The position numbers and the translations under genes were made by a program. A model generated the notes under the pieces. The model was not told where the DNA came from and did no database searches. It was given only the letters and a program-made list of their open reading frames with translations. A stretch of 64,000 nucleotides of DNA from Gulosibacter sp. 10 (lineage in GTDB: Bacteria > Actinomycetota > Actinomycetes > Actinomycetales > Microbacteriaceae). Below, in pieces: positions 42,624 to 51,733 of the stretch. Positions within the stretch are counted from its first letter, which is position 1. Every line of letters begins with the position of its first letter. The stretch lies in the NCBI RefSeq assembly GCF_900163695.1, contig NZ_FUIC01000024.1, positions 167,843 through 231,842 on the forward strand, in the 5' to 3' direction.

Positions 42624-44024
42624 ATGACAGAGAAACCACTGAACCTTTTCGCCTTCAACTTCTTCGCTCCCGCCCATCTGACCTCCGGATCGTGGCGCGA
42701 GCCGGGTGACGGCGGGCTGCGCTACACGGATCTGCAGTACTGGAAGCGCGTCGCGAGGCTCCTGGAGGACGCGAGCTTCGACGGCATCTTCTTCGCCGAC
42801 ACGGTCGGGTTCCACGACGTGTACAAGGGCGGCGTCGACGAGTCGCTGCGGGACGCGGCCCAGTACCCCGCGAACGACCCCGCCCTGCTGATCAGCGGCA
42901 TGGCGGCGGTCACCGAGCACCTCACCTTCGGCGTCACCTGCTCCCTCACCTACGAGCAGCCCTACCTGCTCGCCCGTCGGTTCTCGACGCTCGACCACCT
43001 GACGAACGGCCGGATCGGCTGGAACATCGTCACCTCGTACAACGACTCCGCCGCCAAGAACCTCGGACTGGGCGAGCAGCTGGGGCACGACGAGCGCTAC
43101 GACCTCGCCGAGGAGTACATGGAAGTCGTCTACAAGCTCTGGGAGTCCTCCCTCGAGGACGACGCGGTGGTGCGCGACACGGAGAACGCCACATACATCG
43201 ACCCCCGGAAGGTGCACCCCATCGAGCACAAGGGCAAGTACTTCGAGGTGCCCGGGATCCACCTCTGCGAGCCCTCGCCGCAGCGCACACCGGTGCTCTT
43301 CCAGGCCGGCGCCTCGTCGCGGGGCATGGGCTTCGGCGGGAAGCACGCGGAGGTCGCATTCATCCAGGCGACCTCGCCCGAGCTCGCGCGGCGCAGCGTC
43401 GACAAGATCCGTCAGGCCGCCCGGGACGCTGGCCGGGACCCCTACGACATCAAGATCGTCGCGCTCATCACCGTGGTCGTCGCGCCGACCTCCGAAGCGG
43501 CGCAGGCGAAATACGAGCACTACCTCGAGAACGCGACCGTCGACGGCGTGCTCGCCCGATTCGGCGGCTGGACCGGCATCGACCTGTCGACCTACGACCT
43601 CGACCAGCCGCTCGAGTCGATCGAGACGAAGGGCGTGCAGTCCATCGTGGACATGTTCTCCAAGGCCGACCCGAACCGCGAATGGACGCCGCGCGAGATC
43701 GTCGACTTCCTGTCGATCGGCGGGACGGGCTCGACGATCGTGGGATCCCCGCAGGAAGTCGTCGAGCAGCTGCGCGCCTGGCGCGACGTCGCCGACATCG
43801 ACGGCATCAACCTGAGCTACGCGACCCAGCCCGCGGGCTGGGAGGAGTTCATCGAGCTCGCGCTGCCGGAGCTCCGGAAGCAGGGCATCGTGAAGCCCGC
43901 GCGAGCGGTCGACGCGAAGCCCAGGACGCTGCGCGAGAAGCTCTTCCCCGGGCACGCGCGAGTGCTCGACACCCATCCCGCCGCGGCGTACCGGCGCGGG
44001 CCGAACCCGGCCGACGAAGCCTGA
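42624..44024 (+). CDS. FMN-dependent monooxygenase, NtaA/SnaA/DszA type (luciferase-like)
   Basis: A 466-residue flavin-dependent class C monooxygenase: FNFFAPAHLTSGSWR at the N-terminus, FDGIFFADTVG, the family block RRFSTLDHLTNGRIGWNIVTSYNDSAAKNLG (about residues 120-150), and FQAGASSRGMGFGGKHAEVAFI. Members such as NtaA, SnaA, DszA and EmoA use FMNH2 from a separate reductase to cleave C-N, C-S or other bonds. The reductase is encoded next. AAGGAAG about ten bases upstream fixes ATG 42624. The substrate is not evident; an N- or S-containing organic compound degraded through a 2-oxo acid and aldehyde would fit the downstream genes. Confidence 0.93.
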   Translation: MTEKPLNLFAFNFFAPAHLTSGSWREPGDGGLRYTDLQYWKRVARLLEDASFDGIFFADTVGFHDVYKGGVDESLRDAAQYPANDPALLISGMAAVTEHLTFGVTCSLTYEQPYLLARRFSTLDHLTNGRIGWNIVTSYNDSAAKNLGLGEQLGHDERYDLAEEYMEVVYKLWESSLEDDAVVRDTENATYIDPRKVHPIEHKGKYFEVPGIHLCEPSPQRTPVLFQAGASSRGMGFGGKHAEVAFIQATSPELARRSVDKIRQAARDAGRDPYDIKIVALITVVVAPTSEAAQAKYEHYLENATVDGVLARFGGWTGIDLSTYDLDQPLESIETKGVQSIVDMFSKADPNREWTPREIVDFLSIGGTGSTIVGSPQEVVEQLRAWRDVADIDGINLSYATQPAGWEEFIELALPELRKQGIVKPARAVDAKPRTLREKLFPGHARVLDTHPAAAYRRGPNPADEA

Positions 44025-44053
44025 GGCGAACCAGCGCACACGTATTGGAGACG

Positions 44054-44641
44054 ATGATGACTGCAACTCGACAGGGCGGCGACATGCTCGGGGTCGCCGC
44101 CGCGGAGGAGAAGGGCATCGACACCGCCCGCTACCGACGCCTGTTCAAGCACCTGCCCACCGCGGTGGTAGCGATCACCGGGGTCGATGCGGCCGGCGAG
44201 AAGCTCGGGATGGTGGTCGGCACCTTCCAATCCCTCTCGCTCGACCCGCCCCTCGTGATGTTCTCGGTCGACAAGACCTCGTCGACCTGGCCGAAGATCC
44301 GCCGTCTGAAGCACTTCACGGCGAGCGTGCTCGGCGCGGAGCAGGTGCCCGTCTGCCGGCAGCTCTCGAAGAAGGGCCCGGACAAGCTCGCCGGCGTCCC
44401 GCACCACGCGGGGCCCCTCGGGACCCCGCACATCGAAGGCGCCCTCGCCTGGCTGGACTGCTCCGTGACCGCCGAGATCGCCGTCGGCGACCACTTCATG
44501 GTGGTCGGCGCGGTGACCGGCATGGGCGAGGACGGCGGCAACCCGCTGCTCTTCCTCGGCCGCGAGTTCGGCCGCTACGAACCGCTGCAGCCGGTCGCCC
44601 CCGAGATCACCACCCCTGCCCAGACGGGAGTCGCATCATGA
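44054..44641 (+). CDS. Flavin reductase (FMN, NAD(P)H-dependent) domain protein
   Basis: A 195-residue flavin reductase-like protein: FKHLPTAVVAIT, GMVVGTFQSLSLDPPLVMFSVDKTSSTWPKIR and FTASVLGAEQ are the family's flavin-binding segments. It supplies reduced FMN to the monooxygenase encoded 29 bp upstream. GGAG precedes ATG 44054 (44057 also possible). Its stop overlaps the next start by four bases. Confidence 0.93.
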   Translation: MMTATRQGGDMLGVAAAEEKGIDTARYRRLFKHLPTAVVAITGVDAAGEKLGMVVGTFQSLSLDPPLVMFSVDKTSSTWPKIRRLKHFTASVLGAEQVPVCRQLSKKGPDKLAGVPHHAGPLGTPHIEGALAWLDCSVTAEIAVGDHFMVVGAVTGMGEDGGNPLLFLGREFGRYEPLQPVAPEITTPAQTGVAS

Positions 44642-45057
44642 CCAATCGCAGCGAGCGCATCGAGAAGGCGTGGAACGACGCCTGGGGGAACGGCGAGGTC
44701 GAGGCCTTCCGCGGACTGCTGGCGGACGGCTACGTCCGGCACTCGAAATCCGGCACGGAGGACGCCGAAAGCGTCATCGCCACGATCCAGGCGCAGCACC
44801 AGGCATTCCCCGGGCTCAGCACCCGGATCATCCATCTCGTCGAGCAGGACGACGAGATGGCCCTGCACTGGGAGAGCAGCGGCACGCACGAGGGCGAGTT
44901 CTTCGACGTGGCCGGCACCTCGCGGGTCGTCACCGTGACCGGCGCGTCGTTCCTCCGATTCGAGGGCGACAGGATCGCGGAGGAATGGGCGGTATGGGAT
45001 CCTCGAGAGTTCCTCAGCGCAATCGGCATCTGGCATCTGGGCAACGGCGCCGTCTGA
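44638..45057 (+). CDS. SnoaL-like / NTF2-fold protein
   Basis: A 139-residue single-domain NTF2-like protein: RIEKAWNDAWGNGEVEAFRGLLADGYVRHS at the start, then alternating strands ending FEGDRIAEEWAVWDPREFL. SnoaL-like proteins act as cyclases, isomerases, dehydratases or hydrolases on small ligands. It lies inside the monooxygenase operon (ATGA overlap with the reductase gene), so it may process or hold the oxidised intermediate; this is inference. Confidence 0.88.
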   Translation: MTNRSERIEKAWNDAWGNGEVEAFRGLLADGYVRHSKSGTEDAESVIATIQAQHQAFPGLSTRIIHLVEQDDEMALHWESSGTHEGEFFDVAGTSRVVTVTGASFLRFEGDRIAEEWAVWDPREFLSAIGIWHLGNGAV

Positions 45058-45085
45058 CCCCCGCCTCGACACAAAGGACGACTCC

Positions 45086-46774
45086 ATGACTTCGAACCCG
45101 ACCTCGCCGCGCAGCGGCGGCGAACTGATCGTCGAGGCGCTCGCCGCGCACGGCGTCGACACGGTCTTCGGCATCCCCGGCACGCACAACCTCGGCATCT
45201 TCGCCGCACTGCCCGGCGCGGACATCCGCAACGTCACCACTCGGCACGAGCAGGGCGCGGGATACGCGGCGGACGGCTACGCGCGCTCCACCGGTCGGAT
45301 CGGGGTGGCGATCACCACCACCGGCCCGGCCGCGCTGAACGCCGCGACCGCGCTGGGCCAGGCCTACTCCGACTCGGTGCCGGTGCTCCTCATCGCGCCC
45401 GGTCTGCCCACGGGGCACCCGAGCCACGGCAACGGCATCCTGCACGAGTTCCGGGACCAGCGGGGCACCATGACCGGCGTGGTCGCCGAGGCGCACCGCG
45501 TCGAGAGCCTCGCGGAGATCCCGGTGGCGATCGCCGCCGCCTTCGGGCGCATGCGCCGCGGGCGCCCCCGCCCGGAGTACCTGGAGGTCCCACTCGACCT
45601 GCTCGACGCCGCCGCGGCGGTGCCGGCCGTGGCGCCGCTCCCGGACAGCACCGTGAGCGTCCCCGCTCCCGCGGCGATCGAGGAGGCCGCCGAAGCGCTG
45701 GCCGCGGCCTCGCGCGTGGCGCTGATCGTCGGCGGCGGGGCCTCGGAGGCCGCGGCGCAGGTGAAGGCGGCCGCGAGGCTGCTCGACGCGGCGGTGATCT
45801 CCACGACCAACGGCAAGGGCATCCTCGCCGAGGACGACCCGCACGCGCTCGGCGCCGGTACGCAGATCGGCGAATTCGTCGACGTCGTGGAGGACGCCGA
45901 CGCCGTACTGTCCATCGGCACCGAGCTGGCCTCCGCCGACTGGTGGGGAGGGCTTCCCGAATTCCCCGCCACGCATGTGCGCATCGACGTCGACCCCGGC
46001 GGGGTCTTCGCGAACGCGATTCCGAGCAGCGCGCTCGTCGGCGACTCGGCGGCGACGCTGGAGCTGCTGCTCGCCGCACTCGAGGAGCGCACGGACGGGG
46101 CTGCTCGGGAGCAGCCGGGGGAGTGGGTGGAGACGCACCGCGACCGCGTGCGCGCCGGGCAGGCGCGCTCGGCCGAGACCTGGTCCGTCTCGCTCGCCGA
46201 CCTCGACCGGGTGCTGCCCGATAACGCGGTCATCGCCGCTGACAACGCGATGTCCGCCTACAACGGCGCGGTCGCGGCGCTGCGGCTCAAGCGGCCGCGG
46301 TCGTTCCTCTTCCCCACGGGCGCAGGAACGCTCGGCTACGGCCTGCCCGCAGGGATCGGCGCCAAGATCGCCGATCCGGACGCCCCGGTCGTCGTGATCC
46401 AGGGCGACGGGGGCATCATGTTCACCCTGCCCGAACTCGCCACGGCGGCCGAGGAGCGGATCGCGCTGCCGGTGATCATCTACGACAACGGCGGGTACGG
46501 CGAGATCCGCAACGAGATGGCGGACCGGGACGACCCGGTCAACTCCGTGGCGCTCGGCTCGCCGGACTTCGCCAAGGCCGCCGAGGCGCTCGGCTGCGAC
46601 GCCGTCCGCCTCGACGACGACGCGCCCATCGGCGACATCGTGACCAGGGCGCTGTCGGCCGACCGGCCGACCGTCATCCATGTGCTGGAGCACAGCCGCG
46701 CGGCCACGGGGCTGCGCGGCGGCGACGCGAACGCGTCGCGACCCACCGCGACTGAAGAAGGAGAAGCCGCATGA
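45086..46774 (+). CDS. Thiamine diphosphate-dependent decarboxylase (acetolactate synthase / AruI-like)
   Basis: A 562-residue ThDP enzyme of three domains. The N-terminal pyrimidine domain shows VDTVFGIPGTHNLG and the conserved Glu in RHEQGAGYAADGYAR. A central domain follows (LIVGGGAS). The C-terminal pyrophosphate domain carries QGDGGIMFTLPELATA followed by DNGGYG, the GDG-X-N motif. The N-terminal half reminds me of 5-guanidino-2-oxopentanoate decarboxylase AruI, so decarboxylation of a 2-oxo acid to an aldehyde is more likely than acetolactate synthesis; there is no small-subunit gene. It is coupled to the aldehyde dehydrogenase gene by ATGA. Confidence 0.88.
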   Translation: MTSNPTSPRSGGELIVEALAAHGVDTVFGIPGTHNLGIFAALPGADIRNVTTRHEQGAGYAADGYARSTGRIGVAITTTGPAALNAATALGQAYSDSVPVLLIAPGLPTGHPSHGNGILHEFRDQRGTMTGVVAEAHRVESLAEIPVAIAAAFGRMRRGRPRPEYLEVPLDLLDAAAAVPAVAPLPDSTVSVPAPAAIEEAAEALAAASRVALIVGGGASEAAAQVKAAARLLDAAVISTTNGKGILAEDDPHALGAGTQIGEFVDVVEDADAVLSIGTELASADWWGGLPEFPATHVRIDVDPGGVFANAIPSSALVGDSAATLELLLAALEERTDGAAREQPGEWVETHRDRVRAGQARSAETWSVSLADLDRVLPDNAVIAADNAMSAYNGAVAALRLKRPRSFLFPTGAGTLGYGLPAGIGAKIADPDAPVVVIQGDGGIMFTLPELATAAEERIALPVIIYDNGGYGEIRNEMADRDDPVNSVALGSPDFAKAAEALGCDAVRLDDDAPIGDIVTRALSADRPTVIHVLEHSRAATGLRGGDANASRPTATEEGEAA

Positions 46775-48126
46775 GCACGTTCGCCGTGACCAACCCCGCG
46801 ACGGAGGAGACCCTCGCGACCTATCCCGCAGCCACCGACGAGCAGATCGAACAGGCGCTGGCATCGGCCCAGCAGGCCTACGGGGAATGGGCCCGGCAGA
46901 CCACGGTCGCCGAGCGGGCCGCGCTCGCGAAGCGCGCGGCGGAGCTGTTCCTCGAGCGCAAGGACGAGCTCGGCGCCATCATCAACCGGGAGATGGGCAA
47001 GCCGATCGATCAGGCGGTCGGCGAGGCCGAGTTCTCGGCCGAGATCACCGCGGCGTTCGCCGAGCACGCCGAGGAGTGGCTCGCCGACGAACCGCTCGAC
47101 GTCGCCGACGGGCTCAAGACCTTCCTGCGCTACCAGGGGCTCGGCGTGCTGCTGGGCATCATGCCGTGGAACTATCCGTACTACCAGGTGGCCCGGTTCG
47201 CGGTGCCCAACCTCATCCTCGGCAACACGATCATCCTGAAGCACGCCAGCCAATGCCCGGAGTCGGCGGCCGCCCTCGAGCAGCTGTTCCTCGACGCCGG
47301 ATTCCCGGAGGGCGCGTACGTCAACGTGTTCGCCAGCCACGGGCAGGTCTCCCGCATCATCGCCGACGACCGGGTGCAGGGCGTCTCGCTCACGGGCTCG
47401 GAGGCGGCCGGCGCACGGATCGCCGAGGAGGCCGGCCGGCACCTGAAGAAGTGCGTCCTGGAACTCGGCGGCGCCGATGTGCTGCTCGTGCTCGACACCG
47501 ATGACATCGAGCAGGCGGTCGAGCACGCCGTCGCGGGCCGTATGGAGAACACCGGCCAGGCCTGCAACGGCTCGAAGCGCATCGTCGTCGCGGACGAGTA
47601 CTACGACGAGTTCGCGGAGCAGTACCGCGCGGCGCTCGCCGCGCTGTCCTACGAGCAGGGCGACTTCGGCCCGCTCTCGTCGTCCTCGGCGACCTCGACG
47701 CTCAAGGACCAGGTCGAGCGCGCGGTCGACGGCGGCGCCCGCGTCCTGGTGGGAGGCGGCCCCGAGCGCGGGAACGTCTTCCCGCCGACGGTCCTGACGG
47801 ACGTGGCACCGGGGAACCCCGCCTACTCGGAGGAGTTCTTCGGCCCCGTGGCGCAGCTCTACCGGGTGTCGAGCGACGAAGAGGCGATCGAGCTCGCCAA
47901 CTCCTCGCCGTACGGGCTCGGCTCGATCATCCTCTGCGATGACCGCGAGCGCGCGGAGCGGGTCGGCGATCGGCTCGACGTCGGCATGGTGTTCATCGGC
48001 GCCGCAGGGCTCGAGGGCGCGGACGTGCCCTTCGGCGGCGTGAAGAGGTCGGGCTACGGCCGCGAGCTCGGCCGAGTCGGCATGCTCGAGTTCGCCAACA
48101 AGAAGCTCTTCCGCTTCGCGGACTAG
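46771..48126 (+). CDS. NAD(P)-dependent aldehyde dehydrogenase (succinic-semialdehyde type)
   Basis: A 451-residue aldehyde dehydrogenase: MPWNYPYYQVARF, cofactor loop VSLTGSEAAG, catalytic Glu in LELGGAD, catalytic Cys in NTGQACNGSKR, and EEFFGPVAQLY. It resembles the short-form SSADH/GabD-like group. It probably oxidises the aldehyde produced by the upstream ThDP decarboxylase to an acid for central metabolism. A hairpin terminator follows the stop by 7 bp, so the last gene of the cluster may depend partly on its own promoter. Confidence 0.95.
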   Translation: MSTFAVTNPATEETLATYPAATDEQIEQALASAQQAYGEWARQTTVAERAALAKRAAELFLERKDELGAIINREMGKPIDQAVGEAEFSAEITAAFAEHAEEWLADEPLDVADGLKTFLRYQGLGVLLGIMPWNYPYYQVARFAVPNLILGNTIILKHASQCPESAAALEQLFLDAGFPEGAYVNVFASHGQVSRIIADDRVQGVSLTGSEAAGARIAEEAGRHLKKCVLELGGADVLLVLDTDDIEQAVEHAVAGRMENTGQACNGSKRIVVADEYYDEFAEQYRAALAALSYEQGDFGPLSSSSATSTLKDQVERAVDGGARVLVGGGPERGNVFPPTVLTDVAPGNPAYSEEFFGPVAQLYRVSSDEEAIELANSSPYGLGSIILCDDRERAERVGDRLDVGMVFIGAAGLEGADVPFGGVKRSGYGRELGRVGMLEFANKKLFRFAD

Positions 48127-48133
48127 CCGCCGC

Positions 48134-48168
48134 GGGGCGCCCGGCCCGTTTTGCAGGCCGGACGCCCC
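48134..48168 (+). terminator. Terminator hairpin after the aldehyde dehydrogenase gene
   Basis: GGGGCGCCCGGCC (48134-48146) pairs with GGCCGGACGCCCC (48156-48168) apart from one mismatch, with CGTTTTGCA as the loop. It could attenuate read-through into the transporter gene. Confidence 0.7.
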
Positions 48169-48291
48169 GCCCCCATCGAATTCGGCCGCGACGGCTCAGG
48201 CACGACCGGAGCGGCCGCCGTTTCCCGTGCCCATTTCAGGGAGCGCGGCAGCGCGATTCCCGAATACGAATCGAACGGAAAGAGGACAAGG

Positions 48292-49815
48292 GTGTCCAAG
48301 CAAGAGGCAAGCAGCAACCAACCTACCGAACACGAGCCCCGGCGTCTTCGGGCCGACGACTGCATCGTCGTCGACAAGAAAGAGATCATCAAGGCGCAGC
48401 TGGGCGCCGGGGTCGGCAATTTCGTCGAGTGGTACGACATCGCCATCTACGGCTATCTGGCCATCACGATGACCGAGGTGTTCACGCACGGCATGGACGA
48501 GAACCTCGGCCTGCTCGTGACGCTGCTCGGCTTCGCCGCGTCATTCCTCGTCCGCCCGCTCGGCGGCATCATCCTGGGCCCGCTCGGCGACCGCATCGGC
48601 CGTCGGAAGGTGCTCTTCTTCACGATCATGCTCATGGCGATATCCACGACCCTGCTGGGCCTCCTGCCCACCGCGGAGCAGGTCGGGCTGTGGGTCATCG
48701 TGCCGCTCTACCTGCTGAAGATGCTGCAGGGCTTCTCGACCGGCGGCGAGTACTCGGGGGCCGCCACCTACGTCGCCGAGTTCTCGCCGGATCGGAGCCG
48801 AGGGGTCATCACCTCGCTGCTCAACAGCGGCTCGATGCTCGGCTTCGCGGCCGGCGCCGCGGTCGTTGCGGGGACCACGGCGCTGACGACGTCGTGGTGG
48901 GGCGAAGGCGCGATGCTCGACGGCGGCTGGCGCATCCCCTTCCTCCTCGCGCTGCCGCTCGGCATCGGCGCCGTCGCGCTGCGGAGCCGCGTCCCGGAGT
49001 CTCCGGGCTTCGAGGAGGCCGCGGAGAAGGAGGCGCAGGCGGAGCACGCCGATGTGATCTTCAACAGGCAGAACCTCGGCGGCATCCTCCGGCACTACTG
49101 GCCGCAGATCCTCATCGGTGCGGCGCTCATCGCCGCGGACTCGACGACCTCGTACACGCTGACGAGCTACATCCCCACGTTCGCCGAGAGGCAGGCGGGG
49201 ATCGCGACGCATCACACCGCGCTCGCGGCGACGCTGATCCTCGTGGTGCAGGCGGGGCTGATCCCGCTCTTCGCCTGGATCTCGGACAAGATCGGCCGTC
49301 GTGCCATCTACTTCATGGCGACGATCGGCAACCTCGTGCTGCTGTTCCCCGCGTTCTCGCTGATCCTCGTCGGCGAGGTCTGGGCGCTGTGGCTGGGCCT
49401 GTTCATGATCTCCGTACCCAGCGCCGCCTTCCTCGCGATGACCGGCGTCGTGATGGCCGAGCTCTTCCCCACGGCCTCCCGGTACGGGGGCGTGGGGGTG
49501 ACGCACAACATCGCGGTCTCCATCTTCGGCGGCACGACGCCGCTGGTCTCGGAGGCGATCGTACAGGGCAGCGGCAATCCCATGTCGCCCGCGCTCTACG
49601 TCATGTTCTTCTCGCTGGTCGCCCTCTTCGCCGCCTTCAGGATGCGGGAGACGGCCAAGCGTCCGCTGCTGGGATCGGTGCCGGTCGTCTCGAACAGGGC
49701 CGAGGCCGAGGCGCTCGAGGCCGGGCAGGACGCCAACGAGTATCTCGATACCTCCACGATGATCCTCACGCTCCCCGACCAGGTGGTGAAGGTCAAACCC
49801 AAGGTCAAGGACTGA
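48292..49815 (+). CDS. MFS transporter (MHS type) of the monooxygenase cluster
   Basis: A 507-residue, 12-helix carrier: GAGVGNFVEWYDIAIYGYLAI, loop motif RPLGGIILGPLGDRIGRRKVL, and a long hydrophilic C-terminus (SNRAEAEALEAGQDANEYLDTSTMILTLPDQVVKVKPKVKD). It follows the catabolic genes on the same strand, so it probably imports their substrate. GTG 48292 stands after AAGAGG; upstream in-frame codons run into the terminator region. Confidence 0.9.
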   Translation: MSKQEASSNQPTEHEPRRLRADDCIVVDKKEIIKAQLGAGVGNFVEWYDIAIYGYLAITMTEVFTHGMDENLGLLVTLLGFAASFLVRPLGGIILGPLGDRIGRRKVLFFTIMLMAISTTLLGLLPTAEQVGLWVIVPLYLLKMLQGFSTGGEYSGAATYVAEFSPDRSRGVITSLLNSGSMLGFAAGAAVVAGTTALTTSWWGEGAMLDGGWRIPFLLALPLGIGAVALRSRVPESPGFEEAAEKEAQAEHADVIFNRQNLGGILRHYWPQILIGAALIAADSTTSYTLTSYIPTFAERQAGIATHHTALAATLILVVQAGLIPLFAWISDKIGRRAIYFMATIGNLVLLFPAFSLILVGEVWALWLGLFMISVPSAAFLAMTGVVMAELFPTASRYGGVGVTHNIAVSIFGGTTPLVSEAIVQGSGNPMSPALYVMFFSLVALFAAFRMRETAKRPLLGSVPVVSNRAEAEALEAGQDANEYLDTSTMILTLPDQVVKVKPKVKD

Positions 49816-49831
49816 CCGGATCCGGCACGGA

Positions 49832-49892
49832 ACAGATGCGTCGCAGTCCGCGGTTACGAGGGCCTCGTAACCGCGGACTGCGACGCATCTGT
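49832..49892. repeat. Intergenic hairpin, family A (61-bp near-perfect palindrome)
   Basis: Arms of 30 bp (49832-49861 and 49863-49892) are perfectly complementary around a single central G. It contains ACAGATGCGTCGCAG and the inner block TCCGCGGTTACGAGG. It begins 17 bp after the transporter stop. It is the longest and most perfect copy in the window, and would extrude readily as a cruciform. Confidence 0.92.
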
Positions 49893-49932
49893 GCGCGCAG
49901 CCGCCTCCGTCCACCGCCACCGCCCGGCTTCG

Positions 49933-49992
49933 GAAATTGGCCACGAACGGTCGTCATAGCAGGCGCATGACGACCGGTCGTGGCCAATTTTC
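49933..49992. repeat. Intergenic hairpin, family B (TGGCCACGAACGGTCG arms)
   Basis: The left arm (GAAATTGGCCACGAACGGTCGT..., from 49933) pairs with the right arm ending CCAATTTTC (to about 49992), with an A/C mismatch and a short loop. The 16-base arm core TGGCCACGAACGGTCG is shared with the hairpin at 61017. From here to 50252 the DNA should hold the promoter of the globin/GTPase operon; I see no clear -35/-10 pair and no gene. Confidence 0.85.
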
Positions 49993-50252
49993 GAGGGGCG
50001 GGGAGGGGCGCCGCGGAGTGCGCAACACCTCCCCGGGTGGGCCTGCGGGCGGACCATCTCACCCCACACGGAAAACCGCCCCGGGAACGGTGCGGAACCG
50101 GGACACGAAAATCATGAACCTGGATAGAGTTTCGGGCGAGACGGTGGTCAGCGCAGTCCGCGGCGAGATCGATCGCCACCCGTCACGACCGCCGGCATCC
50201 CATGCGCGATGCCGCCATGCCGTCATGCCCGAAAACCGAGAGGCGTTCAACC

Positions 50253-50618
50253 GTGAACAGACAAGAGCAGCTAGCCGAGATCATCGCAGGAATCCGCCGA
50301 TCCATCCCCGAGCTGAACGGGGTGATGGTCGCCTCCGTCGACGGCCTGTCGCTGAGCCACGACTTCCCCGAGGCGGAGGCCGACCGCGTGGCCGCGATGG
50401 CCGCGACCACGCTCGGCCTCGGCGGCCGCGTCTCCGAGCACGCGAGCCTCGGCGCGATGGAGGAGACCGTGGTCCGCGGCGGCCAGGGGTACATCGTCGT
50501 CTACTCGGCCGGCGACAGCGCCGCGCTCGTGATGTCCGGCCCGAGCAGCAGCAACCTCGGCCTGATGCGGATCGAGGCGAAGGCGGCGTCCGCGCAGATC
50601 GACAGGGCCCTGCGATGA
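50253..50618 (+). CDS. Roadblock/LC7 domain protein (CvnB-like), first of the globin-GTPase operon
   Basis: A 121-residue Roadblock domain: IPELNGVMVASVDGLSLSHD, then EADRVAAMAATTLGLGGRVSEH, then YIVVYSAGDSAALVMSGPSSSNLGLMRIEAK. It has the same layout as CvnB proteins of Streptomyces conservons and MglB-type GTPase regulators. GTG 50253 was selected since the domain starts right after; ATG 50217 and 50202 are in-frame alternatives. It is first in a five-gene operon, and its stop overlaps the protoglobin start in ATGA. It probably binds the small GTPase or its regulator as a homo- or heterodimer; this is inference from family. Confidence 0.9.
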   Translation: MNRQEQLAEIIAGIRRSIPELNGVMVASVDGLSLSHDFPEAEADRVAAMAATTLGLGGRVSEHASLGAMEETVVRGGQGYIVVYSAGDSAALVMSGPSSSNLGLMRIEAKAASAQIDRALR

Positions 50619-51235
50619 CCACGCCCGTGGACAGCCGCGATATGACCGCGCTGGCCCGCACGGCGCGCGAGGAGATGCCGCCCGAGACGCAGTTCCGCGC
50701 CGAGGACGAGGCCGTCATCGCCGCGCACGGCGAGTTCCTGCTCGGGCTCGAGCACGACCTCGTGCAGGGCTTCTACGAGACGGTCTACGCGCATCCGAAC
50801 ACCGCCGGGGTCTTCGCCGACGGCGAGCGCCCGGCGCGCGAGCGCACGCTCAGCGAGTGGTGGCGGCGCACCGTCGAGGGCCCGAAGGACGACGACTACT
50901 TCGCGTGGATGGCCATGGTCGGCCTCGTCCACGTGGTGCGCGGCGTGAGCAACCCGATGATGATCGCGATGTCGCAGTACCTCGACCGCGGGGTCGAGGA
51001 CGCCGCGGTCGGCGCGCTGCCCGCCGAGGAGGCGCAGCGGCTCACGGGCGCCGTGCGCCGGCTCACGGCCACGATCAGCGCGGTGGTCATCCACAGCTAC
51101 GACCTCGCGATCGAGCACGCCCTGTACGAGGTCGCGGGCATGCCCCCGGCGCTGCTGCACCGGCTCCGCGATCAGGAGGTCTCGACGAGCCTGCAGCACG
51201 CCCGGGACGCCCTGGGCCGGCAGCGCTTCGAGTAG
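50615..51235 (+). CDS. Protoglobin-domain (globin-coupled-sensor-type) heme protein
   Basis: A 206-residue single-domain globin of the protoglobin/globin-sensor class. Helix A-E region: RAEDEAVIAAHGEFLLGLEHDLVQGFYETVYAHPNTAGVF. The probable proximal heme ligand is H106, in MVGLVHVVRGVSNPMMIAM (F helix), followed by ISAVVIHSYDLAIEHALYEV (H helix). No output domain such as a kinase, methyl-accepting or GGDEF domain is fused. It overlaps the first Roadblock gene by four bases, which suggests it delivers an O2, NO or redox signal to the Roadblock/GTPase module. Heme binding is predicted, not shown. Confidence 0.88.
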   Translation: MTTPVDSRDMTALARTAREEMPPETQFRAEDEAVIAAHGEFLLGLEHDLVQGFYETVYAHPNTAGVFADGERPARERTLSEWWRRTVEGPKDDDYFAWMAMVGLVHVVRGVSNPMMIAMSQYLDRGVEDAAVGALPAEEAQRLTGAVRRLTATISAVVIHSYDLAIEHALYEVAGMPPALLHRLRDQEVSTSLQHARDALGRQRFE

Positions 51236-51286
51236 TGGACGGCCGCGACCGGGCCGGACGTCGTTCCGGCGGCGAGGCGGGCTGAG

Positions 51287-51733
51287 ATGCCGGCGTGGCC
51301 CGAGGCGAGCGCGTTCCTCGCGCTGCTGGCGATGGTGCTCATCGCCCTGCTGCTGGGGTTCGCGGGCGGGGTGCTGTTCGCCGAGCGGCGCTGCCGGCGG
51401 CAGGTGGCGCGCGCCGCGGCTCAGGCCTCGGAACTCGCGGACGATCGGCTGCACGAGAGCACCGAGCGCCTCCGCCGCGAGCACGCGGAGGAGTCCGGCC
51501 GGCTCGAATCCGCCGCGCTGAACGCGATGGACCGGCTCCTCGCCGCCCACCGCGGCCGGGAGGCGGAGCTGGAGGCGGTGCTGCTCGAACTGCGGGAGTA
51601 CCGGGCGCGCACAGAGATCGCGCTCGAGGCGGCCTCGCGCCGGGCCGAGACACTGCAACGCACCATCGCCGAACGGGACGAACGGCTCGCGCTCGCGAAC
51701 CGGCGCCTGCACGAACGACAAGGAGAACAGTGA
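51287..51733 (+). CDS. Single-pass membrane protein with long coiled coil
   Basis: A 148-residue protein with one transmembrane helix (residues about 8-32: FLALLAMVLIALLLGFAGGVLFA), then a continuous charged coiled coil of about 110 residues rich in Ala, Glu, Arg and Leu. No enzymatic motif is present. In the operon it could tether the globin/Roadblock/GTPase proteins to the membrane, replacing the membrane-bound kinase CvnA of typical conservons. Its stop overlaps the GTPase start in GTGA. Confidence 0.85.
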   Translation: MPAWPEASAFLALLAMVLIALLLGFAGGVLFAERRCRRQVARAAAQASELADDRLHESTERLRREHAEESGRLESAALNAMDRLLAAHRGREAELEAVLLELREYRARTEIALEAASRRAETLQRTIAERDERLALANRRLHERQGEQ

